In this document: one piece after another, positions 51,959 to 60,651 of the stretch | Layout: the number at the start of each line of letters is the position of its first letter | Position numbering within the stretch: position 1 is the first letter of the stretch | Source: Chamaecyparis obtusa | Taxonomy: Eukaryota > Streptophyta > Pinopsida > Cupressales > Cupressaceae | Direction: 5' to 3' | Assembly: GCA_027943335.1 (NCBI GenBank) | Contig: BSBK01007734.1 | Location: 186,001 to 250,000, forward strand | Length of the DNA: 64,000 bases | Notes under the pieces: model-generated | What the model saw: the letters and a program-made list of their open reading frames with translations, nothing else | Told to the model about the DNA's origin: nothing | Database searches by the model: none | Made by a program: the position numbers and the translations under genes

Positions 51959-53246
51959 TGATGGAATATGGATGAAGTGACTGAGAGGGGGGGGGGGTGA
52001 ATCAGTCAACCATAAAAACTTTGACAATTAATTCTTTGTAGATCCCTTAGGATATCCTAACACTATTATTTGTTTTGGCACTCGGTAAATAGATTGCAGT
52101 AACTTTGAAGATGCAGAAAGTATTAGCAATAATATTTTTAGATATTTATCAGTGCATGTAAATGATTGAGAAAGCAATTAAGAACACAAGAGACACAAGT
52201 TTTAACGTGGAAACCCAATATGGGAAAAACCACCAATGTATCTAGATACTGATTTTCACTTTTCTGAAGTGATGCCCGGTTAGAAGCCAACCCGGTAAGA
52301 GGTTACAAAACACACTGTTAGGTGTGACCTTGTTAGAGGATTTAAAACACCCTGCTAGGAGTGGCCTGGTAAGAGGTCTTGAAAACAATTCAATGGAATT
52401 GTCACCTTGTTAGAGGATTTATATTTTGGCTGTTAAACCAACTCGGTTAAGAGATTTAGAATTCACTGTTACAATGATAAGAAGGTAACAATGAAAAAGT
52501 GACCTGTATAATAATGCAACTGTCTTACTGATTACAGATCTCTGTTCTGCATAAGTCTGATCCTCTCTGATCGAATAAATCCCTGCTGCTCCTCAAGGAT
52601 ATCTGAACATTCTTCACAAACTCGCATATATCTTTCCTTTTCTTCTGTAAATCTTCTGCTATGTATCCCTGTTGCTTTTCACATTTGACCTATTATATAT
52701 ATGATTTGGATTAGTCAAATCGTCATTTATTAGAATAACAGTCGGCTGAATTAAGTAAACTCTATTTGCAAAAATCCTTCAAAGGCCGACAGTGCTCGGT
52801 GACCATATCTTTTATAATTTTCCAGAGACCGAGGGAACTCGGTAAACACCAACAATCCTTCTCCTTTGATAACCGACTGAACTCAGTAAATACTAACTTT
52901 CTTCGATGACCGACTGAACTCGGTAAGCACTAAACTTTCTTCGGCAACCGAGTGAACTCGGTAAACACTAGACTTTCTTCGGCAACCGAGTGAACTCGGT
53001 AAACACTAGACTTTCTTCGGCAACCGAGTGAACTCGGTAAACACTAGACTTTCTTCGGCAACCGAGTGAACTCGGTAAACACTAGACTTTCTTCGGCAAC
53101 CGAGTGAACTCGGTAAACACTAATATCCCTGACAGGCAGACCGACTGAGCTCGGTATAAGCAGATTGCTATGGATTATGACATAGTGTGACATCAAAGAC
53201 AATACATAATTGAGTAGCAATTTCCTTCAGACAATTGTTTCCAACA
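51959..53246 (-). repeat. Element E 5' LTR
   Basis: It matches 46079-47328 except for about a dozen substitutions and one extra 38 bp unit (five units at about 52932-53121). Confidence 0.95.
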
Positions 53247-53873
53247 AATACAAGGAATTATGCAAAGGTTTGGGAATTTAGATTTCTAACTCCTCACCTT
53301 ATCATCCACAAGGAAATAGACAAGTAGAATCTACTAATAAGAGTTTGATTAAAATCCTAAAGAGGATTCTTGAAAATAATAAGAGGGCATGGAATTCAAA
53401 ACTACCATTAGCTGTATGGGCTGATAGGGTAACTGTGAAGAGGACAATTGGTTGTGCACCATTTGACCTAGTATATGGAATACATGCAAGAATGCCTCAA
53501 AATAACTTATTGGAAATGTACAAATTTATGAAAATATATGATGATGACATAGATGATGAGATGCAGTTGAGAATTGATGACCTCATTAGGTTGGATGAAA
53601 CCAGAAGAGAATCAGTTGCAAGAAATGCCAAATTGAAGTTACAGGTTAAGAGTTTGTATGACAAGAAGGCTATTGACAGGAAGTTTGAGCCTGGTGACCT
53701 AGTGTTAGTTTGGAATGCCAGATTGGAGGATAAAGGAAAACATGGTAAATTTGATCCCATCTAGCTAGGGCTATATCAAATTCATGAAAAATGGGGCCAA
53801 GATTCTTATATTGTGAAAGAGTTGAATGGTGAAGCTCAAGAATTGCCAGTTCATGGACAATTCTTGAAGAGAT
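53247..53873 (+). pseudogene. Element F integrase, C-terminal half
   Basis: After the duplicated AATAC the frame continues KELCKGLGI. The catalytic Glu is in QGNRQVESTNKSL (53325), and the C-terminal domain includes KFEPGDLVLVWNARLEDKGK. Stops are at 53281 and 53762. The end, ELPVHGQFLKR, is followed by a stop at about 53871. Confidence 0.87.
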
Positions 53874-54095
53874 AATTCAATTGAAGGAATCTTTCTTTCC
53901 ATGAACAGTAGTTAGGTTTGTACATTCTGTAAAAATTTGTAAAGTTTCTTGCCCCTGTCCTATTTTGTTCTGGTCTATAGGGTTTTGGTCCTTTTGCTCT
54001 TTGTTGTCAGTTCTCCAGTGGGATGGTCTACTTTAACCAATGATTCTAAGTTCTTTCTATGCCTACAGGAGGCATACATCCCTAGAAAGAGCCAC
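53874..54095 (+). other. Element F 3' untranslated region
   Basis: About 220 bp without a gene runs from the pol stop to the 3' LTR. The last bases (ctagaaagagccac) are the probable polypurine tract. Confidence 0.55.
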
Positions 54096-56898
54096 TTTTA
54101 TCACTCAGAAAAAATCTCATGGCTCTAGCCCTTTTCTTCTGGTCTCTGCAGTTGTTTTTAGGTCCCTAGCATAAACCCTAAGCTTAGAAAATTCAAAAAC
54201 TAGTCGTTGCATAAAAACCTTTTGTTTTTCCCTGGCCCTGTTCTAATTTGTTGTTACTTTTCGAGTCACTTAAAAACTTTTAAATGCACATGCCTTATAT
54301 TTTTGGTTGGCCCCATTTAAATTTTTCCTAAGTCTGTAACCCCCAGTGGCCTTAATTTTTCCTATAGGCCTCAGTGCTTAAATTTTCCCTAAGGCCTAAG
54401 TCTTGCGCTTTAGATTTTCCCTATGTTTTAGCCTTAATATTTTCCTAGACCTGGCCTTCTGACACCATCTTGATCCAACAGTTGTCGCTAAAGCACAATG
54501 GTTTTGTCAGAGGTTTGTGCTTTTGTGACGGTCATTGATTCATTTCCATGACATAACCTTTCAATGCAGGCGGGTCCACTGCCACATAAGCACACATGGT
54601 GGTTCCTTATTGGCTGAAGGAAATAGTGAAGTGGTAGGGTTGTCAGAATAAAGGAAAAATGGTTTGTCTGTCTACCAGATTCTGTGATGTGGCGGTCCCT
54701 GATTCGTTCAATTGGCTTATGCAGCAAGGTGGGCTTAGGTTGTCAGTCACTTGAAGATCCGGTGGTTGTCACATGATTGCAAGGAATATTCTTCCCCTTC
54801 ACAATCATGTGACAACTGTCAATTTGGAATCTAACCTCAGGTTGTCAGTGGGACCTAGTTTTTGGATGCGTCAGAGGGTCTTGACATCTACAGAAGATCG
54901 ACGATGGGCGTAAGTTCTCATGGCTTTTGTCAGAGGCTTGAGATCTTACACTGGCCGTCGATCTTACTTTTCCTAGAGGTGATGAAGTGATGCAGGTCCA
55001 CTACCATGTTGGCACAGTTGGTGTTCTCTCATTGGTTGGTGTGTTGCTGAGAAAGATCTTGTTAGTGGGGCCTGCAGAGAAGGTTTTTCAATCAACGGTC
55101 GGTGCATTATCTTAAGGAATATTCCTACCCCTTGAGATCATGTGCCATTTGTTGATCTCACATCTTACTTGGACGTGTCAGTGGGTCCTATGTTAGGGGT
55201 GATCGAGCAATTACAGTGAATGATGTGGTGACATGTGGTAGGATTTCAAGTGGGCCTAGGTTTGGTCTAATGGTTTGGCGGTCCTGATAAATTTGTTTAA
55301 CAGCTCGATAAGATTTCAATGGTCTCCGCTCATTCGCGCAATGATTTGGAGGTGTTCTAAAAGGTCTGGCGATTCAGCGAAGGAAGGTCGTGTGATCGCT
55401 AAGTATTTTAGCAGTGACTTAAAATGTTCTGCAAATTGGCAAAAACCTTTTGTCACCAGTTCGCTAAATAAGGACCAGAGTTAGTTGTTCCCTTTTGACC
55501 ACTAAGTCACTAAGTTAGACGATGAGTTAAGTCTTTATTTCATGAATAAGAAATGCTTTGTCGCATGTTCACTAGGAGTTAACTGAGGGTAGCAGTTGAG
55601 TTAAGACTTAAAGACCATGAAAAAGAGAGATCTAACGGTCAAGACTTAAAGTTGGCCCAGATTTAAATTATGACCGCTAATTTGCTGTTGGCGCTTGGAA
55701 GTGACCGTTGTTTTTCAAATTCAAATTTTTGAGGGTTTCTCGGCGATAGAAAGGACAAAAATTGAATGCTTTCATGGCCGGATTTGATTTTTTTGGTGGC
55801 ACTTGCTGTTACAGTGTGGTCCAAGGCATTCCATGATCATCTACAGGGGTTTGTACTGTATTTTTTGTGCTTGAGGTGTGTTGTAGTTGGCCGAATTGGT
55901 TGACATTTGGGCATTTTTGTGGTTCTCAGTACCTTCATAGTGAGATTTATCATGATTGTGGATCACTCTAGGATTTGTTTTTTCCTGGTTGCCTGGGTTT
56001 CTTCCCCTACATTTAAATTCTTGACTTTTTTTAGTGGGTTGGGTGGTTGAAACCCTAACCCTAGTCATCTGTAGCTTGTTGCAACCTATTTTGGGTTTCC
56101 AAAATGACTAGGGGGTATAAGTTGTAGCTTTTTTTGATTTTGTAACGGTTCCAAAACTTTATTTTTGGTCCCTAGTTGTTGTTGATGGTATTATACTGAG
56201 CAAGGAGAGCCTGGATCTTGGGTCTATTTCTTTGGTATTTTGTTGTCTGATAATGCATTGATTCTGCAAGTCTTAATGAGAATATAGTTGAATTCCAATC
56301 TCATAGTGGTGTATGTCTTTTTGTTTTGTTCTTGAGCTCATATATGTTGATTTCACAAAGTGGGTTAGCATATGGTAAACAAAGAGTATTTTGAGATTAT
56401 CTTTGAGTTCCTAACAAAGTTAGGATTAAAGCCTTTCAAGTAGTTTCAGTGAGTTCATGGCTTGATGAGAATTTGATGTCCTGATATGTGAGTGAGAGGG
56501 ATAATAGGAAAAGCACTTATCTTGAATTCAATTATGGTTGAGTTAAGGTCTTTGGTTGATGTATACTATTAGGTGACTCTATGCCCTGGTTAAGGCACTG
56601 ATCCTTTCTCTAGAGGTAGTCCATCATCATCAATCACACACACAAATTTAAATGATCAAATCTTTAATCAATTAGTAAAAGATATAGTTGCATATTGTTT
56701 TGACACTCCTTTGGAGAAGTGAGTCGAGGGTACACCCACCTAAGCATTAAGGCTCAAAGTGTAGGAGGATCTCTTTTGATCCTTGTTAATTGGCCCTCTT
56801 CCTTGTAGACTTTGGAGTGGTGATAAAGTCAAGGTTATATTAAAGTTATCCATCAAAGTATAAATCTACAGGTTGAAAATCAAAGGGAACTACCAACA
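54096..56898 (+). repeat. Element F 3' LTR
   Basis: This is the same length and end (CTACCAACA) as 36711-39513. The first two bases are TT where the other LTR has TG, a probable point change. Confidence 0.92.
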
Positions 56899-56903
56899 AT
56901 TTC

Positions 56904-57464
56904 ATTTCTGAATTTTTCATTGTCTTCTCTGAGTGTTGCAACATCTTCAAATCTTCTTGATAATTCTCCATTCACTTGGTTCACTTCTTGATTAACAGTC
57001 ATCGTCTGTTTTGATACTTGGAAGTGATGATCAATGAGTCTCTATATTTCACTTTCTTTTGCTTGAAGTTGTTAAGTCATCAGTCTTCAGTCTTCAATAG
57101 CCAGATTCTGATCTTGTTCAGCTTGTCTAGCATTGTTCATGATTTCCACCATTCTCACCATCTATGATTCTTGACCGATTTGAAGTGCTGTCACTTGTTC
57201 AGAGAAATGTTGATTCTTTTCAAATAAATTAGTAATTATGCTTTTAGATCCATCAAAGATGCTTCCAGAACTAGATCCAATGTGATTGAATATATCATCA
57301 ATAGGTTCTTCATGATAACTGATTTCACTTTGTATAATGGAAAGGTTCTTCCTTTCAACTAGTAATTTCTTTAGTTCTTCCTTAGCTTGTTTATACTATT
57401 CCACAAGCATCTACATTTGTATCTTCTGATTCTCAATAGTCTTGTCAAGCTTATATCTCTCCAT
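56904..57464 (-). pseudogene. Element D ORF1, N-terminal coiled-coil part
   Basis: The start is the ATG at 57464 on the minus strand (MERYKLDKTIENQK), about 50 bp after the primer-binding site. The segment is rich in Glu, Gln, Lys and Leu with heptad-like spacing (KQAKEELKKLLVERKNL, ELSRRFEDVATLREDNEKF) and has no capsid-like core I recognise. Four or five stops stand for Gln/Trp codons. It continues at 36705 after F. A coiled-coil nucleic-acid-binding protein is the likely product of intact ORF1. Confidence 0.72.
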
Positions 57465-57514
57465 GACTTAGATCTTTACCCTTCAGTGGTTAAACTATTC
57501 AACAAGAGAGCTGT

Positions 57515-57526
57515 GCTCTGATACCA
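57515..57526 (-). other. Element D primer-binding site
   Basis: On the minus strand TGGTATCAGAGC follows the 5' LTR after two bases, identical in sequence and spacing to E. Confidence 0.92.
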
Positions 57527-57528
57527 AT

Positions 57529-58706
57529 TGTTGGAATTAGGAGAGATAGGTACTGAGAGGGGAGGGGTGAATCGGTACCTTCAAAAACTTTACTTGTAAA
57601 CCTTTCCAGATCAATAACTAAAAATAGTGATAACCTTACAAAATAAATTGAATCTAATTGCATGAATCAATCATCCATTTAACTTATGAAAGTAAACAAC
57701 ATGAAATCAATATGACAATCACATAACACAAGTATTTTGGTAATGCAGAAACCCTTGTTAGAAGGTAAAAACATCTACAATGGGGATGACACCCACAAAT
57801 TCTTCACTACTAAAAATAGAAAAGGTTTTCCTATTAGGGCTACAAGTTTTGATCACTTCTGGTGATCTTACCCTATTAGGAGTAACATATTAGATTAGCT
57901 AGATCTACCTAGTTATAATATTTTAACAACACTACTGAAGTGTGTACTCGATTAAGAGATTTATCCAAAAATCTATTACAATTGTCAAAAAGAAATAGGT
58001 AATTATCTGCTGGTTGACAACTCAAGTTTTTGAAACAGATCTATAACTGCTCATAAAATATCACCTTAACTGTGATGAATCTCTGCTCTAAATCTTCTTA
58101 GTAGCCTTCTCTAATTCTACTAATCTGATAACCTATGTACTATGTTCTACTCTATTAACTGATTGACTTGAAGTTAGGAAATAGCTTCAAGTGCTCCATT
58201 ATACATATATTAGTTCACACCAAAAATGATGTGAACACATAAATATATAGTGTTCTATTTTTTCTACTTTAACAAAAATTTGGTTACAAAACATAGTCAT
58301 AGCCCTAAGATCTATGGTGTAAAATATCCTAGATCAACTATTACAATAAGATATACAATAAATGTTCCTTGATCTTTGTAAACCATTTTACGATCTCTTA
58401 TAACCATTGGCATAGAAGAATGTGCCATTTCTTATTACTATGCCATTTTATGTGATCATCGGTAAACACTGTGTAAACTGATCAGTGTATACTGCAACGC
58501 TCGATGTTTACTGTCTATCAGTGTCAGTTCATGTCGGTGTCAGTGATGTTGTTGCTTGGTAAACTATGTAGTGCTCAATGTATATGCTTTACTGACTAGT
58601 CTGTCTTTGCTTTTGGTTAACTACTTGCTCAGTGTAAGTGCCCGACCGATCTCTTTGATAGTCTTTGATACTAATGACAACCTTGAATGCTCAATAGAGA
58701 TTAACA
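57529..58706 (-). repeat. Element D 5' LTR
   Basis: The ends are TGTTGGAATTAGG and AGATTAACA, and CAAGG follows at 58707. It matches 26292-27492. Confidence 0.92.
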
Positions 58707-59750
58707 CAAGGTGAAGAAAAACCTACACTTGTGATGGATCAAGGTGAAGAAAGAATTTTGAAGGCATTAAAAAATTTGAAGTCTACACTACATTTAAATC
58801 ATCCTAAATATAGTGGAAGACTGGATTCAGATGAGTTGATGGATTGGATAACTTAGATGGAAAATTATTTCAAATATGAAAATGTCCCTGAGGAAAAGAA
58901 GTTGAAAATTGCAAGTACACAATTGAAAAGTCATGCATCCTTATGGTGGGAGCATCTACAATTGGACATAAAAAGGAAAGGAAAAGATAAAATCAAGGTA
59001 TGGAATAAAATGGTGAATAAATTGAAAGGAAAGTCCTTACCTTGTGATTATCAGATTAACCTAGTTAGGAAAATGCAAAGTTTGAGACAAGAAGATAGCT
59101 CTGTAAAAGACTAGATACTCAGGAATTCTATATATTAAATATCAGATCTAGACATGTGGGGGATGAAGAGGAAATAATTTTTAGGTACCTAAATGGGTTA
59201 AGAATTAATATTCAAGAGGAAATCAGTTTGGTCAAGTTGGAAAGTATTGATGAAGCTTATCATTTTTCACTGAAAGATGAGGAGAAATTGAATAAGAGAC
59301 ATGAAAAAAGAAAAAGAGGAAGAGGTGGTAGATTTCCTAGAGGAAGAGGTAGATTGTATGGTGAAAATAATAGATCTGATCAAGATTAAAAAAATCAAGA
59401 TAAGGGAATGACTGAGTGGAAAGGTGAAAGTTCTTCTAGAGGAAGAGGTGGTGACTACCGAGGTGGTTATAGTAGAGGTGGATTCCAAGGAACTTGTTAC
59501 TTGATTGTGGAGAGGAAGGACATAGGTCATTTGAGTGTACACATGCAAGCAAGAAGGTTGGCAAAATTAGAAATTCTTTCGTGCAAGAAGACTCACCAAA
59601 TGAACTAGAAAAGGAAAAGAACTTGATGGTCAAAAGAGCACTGTGGAGTGAAAGTAATAATGAAGATCTGGTAAGGAAAAATTTATTCAAGACTAGATGC
59701 AGAGTTGTTCGTGAAGTGTGGAATGTAATCATTGATAGTGGAAGTTAGGA
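58707..59750 (+). pseudogene. Element H gag (rest) up to protease
   Basis: The frame resumes QGEEKPTLVMDQGEERI. The capsid core is clear: YSGRLDSDELMDWI, MENYFKYENVPEEKKLKIA, LKSHASLWWEHLQ and LVRKMQSLRQEDSSVKD. A frame change near 59105 leads to HVGDEEEIIFRYLNGLRINI. A basic Arg/Gly-rich tail (59290-59480) and a zinc knuckle, DCGEEGHRSFEC, follow near 59500 in another frame. At least two frameshifts and several stops inactivate it. Confidence 0.82.
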
Positions 59751-60337
59751 TAATTTGGCATCTAAGGAAATGGTTTCAAATTTATAGTTAGAGAGGTTGA
59801 AACACCCGAAGCCTTATCAAATTTCATGGATCAAGGATGATCATAAACTATTGGAAAGTGAACAAAGTTATGTGAATTTGAAAATTGGCAAGTACTATGA
59901 TAAAGTGTTATGTGATATCATGCATATGGACTGCTGTCATATTTTCTGGGGTAGACCTTGGAAATATGATATACATGCTATATATGATGGAAGATTGCAT
60001 ATAGATACTATTTGGGCTTATGGAAGAAGACAAATCTTGTTTCCTTTGATTGAAGAATCTGTTGGTAATGTTTGTACATCTATGAAAGTTTGTTTCATGG
60101 AAGAAAGAAAGTTTTTTAAGGATCTAAAGAATAATGATGTATGTTTTGTTGTGATTCCTAGCAAACCGAGTGAGAAAATAGTGGATAGCATCCCTAAAGT
60201 GATTCATAAGATAGTCACTGAGTACAGAGAGATCATTTTTGATAATGTACCTAATGGTTTACCATTGAAAAGAAGCATTGATCATTGTATGGATCTGATT
60301 CCTGGAGCTAGTTTACCAAATAAAGCACCACATTGGT
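59715..60337 (+). pseudogene. Element H protease and start of RT
   Basis: Protease has VIIDSGS (about 59727) followed by a stop, then LERLKHPKPYQISW and the typical MDCCHIFWGRPWKYD. RT begins with SLPNKAPHW, where plant Gypsy elements usually read LPNKAAYR, and is cut there by the TIR element starting at 60338. The open frame 59797-60483 runs on into transposon sequence, so its last ~50 codons are not part of H. Confidence 0.85.
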
Positions 60338-60385
60338 GGGTATGTGCAGGATCATGGTATGCCAAAAAGTGGCGATGTGAAAAAA
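60338..60385. repeat. Left terminal repeat of the gene-bearing TIR element
   Basis: It differs from 14736-14783 at only about two positions (agtrgcgatgtgaaaaa shared), after which the sequences are unrelated. Shared ends with different interiors are what an autonomous and a non-autonomous partner would show. Confidence 0.85.
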
Positions 60386-60487
60386 ACTTATTTTCACTCG
60401 TCCAAAAGTGCACAAATAGATTTGTTGAATTTTTAGTAGGCCTGGGTGTCAGTACACCTAGCCAAACTAAAAGCCAAACCTGAAGGC

Positions 60488-60525
60488 ATAATCAGATATC
60501 TGATAATATCGGATATCTGATATTT
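60488..60525. promoter_or_regulatory. GATATC palindrome cluster and TATA-like site upstream of the gene
   Basis: Two copies of gatatctgata lie close together (atcagatatctgataatat and cggatatctgatatt), forming overlapping palindromes. A TATA-like aatataaat lies at about 60533 and a related cagatattt at 60603. The position 5' of the spliced leader suits a promoter or transposase-binding region; function is not shown. Confidence 0.4.
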
Positions 60526-60651
60526 TCCAGTGAATATAAATCACTGTACCCAACCACGTTCAATGTTTTTTCATTGTAAAAATGTGAACACAGCTAGGTT
60601 TTCAGATATTTGGTTCCAAATCCCCTATCTGATTTTTCCTAAATCACCTAG

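Larger units (their letters stand above)
46079..53246 (-). mobile_element. Element E: young, nearly intact Ty1/Copia retrotransposon
   Basis: LTRs of 1,250 and 1,288 bp differ at roughly a dozen positions by eye (about 1 percent) plus one 38 bp repeat unit. PBS TGGTATCAGAGC and polypurine tract GCCAAAGAGGGAGAT are on the minus strand. One polyprotein frame (51935-47658, 1,425 codons) covers gag, protease, integrase, RT and RNase H in Copia order and is broken by one in-frame TAG. It is the youngest element of the window and sits innermost in the nest. Confidence 0.95.
36711..56898 (+). mobile_element. Element F: 13 kb Ty3/Gypsy element with extra RNase H
   Basis: LTRs of exactly 2,803 bp each (36711-39513 and 54096-56898) are flanked by ATTTC (36706-36710 and 56899-56903). 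Removing F and one ATTTC rejoins D ORF1 in frame (Lys-Phe-Arg-Asn-Glu-Ile-Lys). Without nested element E it is 13.0 kb. The coding order is gag, protease, RNase H, RT, RNase H, integrase. The second RNase H, the long LTRs and the tGGCGACTC-type primer site point to the Tat/Ogre side of Ty3/Gypsy. All domains carry occasional stops. Confidence 0.88.
26292..58706 (-). mobile_element. Element D: pol-less LTR retrotransposon with two unusual ORFs
   Basis: LTRs of 1,201 bp (26292-27492) and 1,178 bp (57529-58706) start TGTTGGAATTAGG and end AGATTAACA. PBS and purine tract are both on the minus strand. After removing the nested insertions (29338-33070 and 36711-56898) the element is about 8.5 kb: 5' LTR, PBS, ORF1 (coiled coil and zinc knuckles), a 0.55 kb gap, ORF2 (about 1,280 codons), a 0.25 kb 3' UTR, polypurine tract and 3' LTR. 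I find no protease, RT, RNase H or integrase. Its LTR tips, PBS and polypurine tract resemble those of Copia element E, which suggests that enzymes of E-like elements moved it. Confidence 0.88.
25534..60337 (+). mobile_element. Element H: Ty3/Gypsy element split by D and cut by a TIR element
   Basis: The surviving parts are 25534-26291 (LTR end, PBS, start of gag) and 58707-60337 (rest of gag, protease, start of RT). Joining them across the CAAGG duplication restores the gag frame (Asp-Asp-Gln-Gly-Glu-Glu-Lys). RT stops after LPNKAPHW, where the TIR element of 60338 begins. H is not the same family as B: its gag and LTR end differ. Confidence 0.8.

Noticed and set aside
13185..57526. TGGTATCAGAGC / GCTCTGATACCA hits as tRNA gene fragments
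   Set aside because: They sit directly inside LTR ends and are primer-binding sites; no cloverleaf surrounds them.
59797..60483. A single 228-residue protein from 59797 to 60483
   Set aside because: The first ~180 codons are protease/RT of H; the remainder is transposon terminus read by chance.
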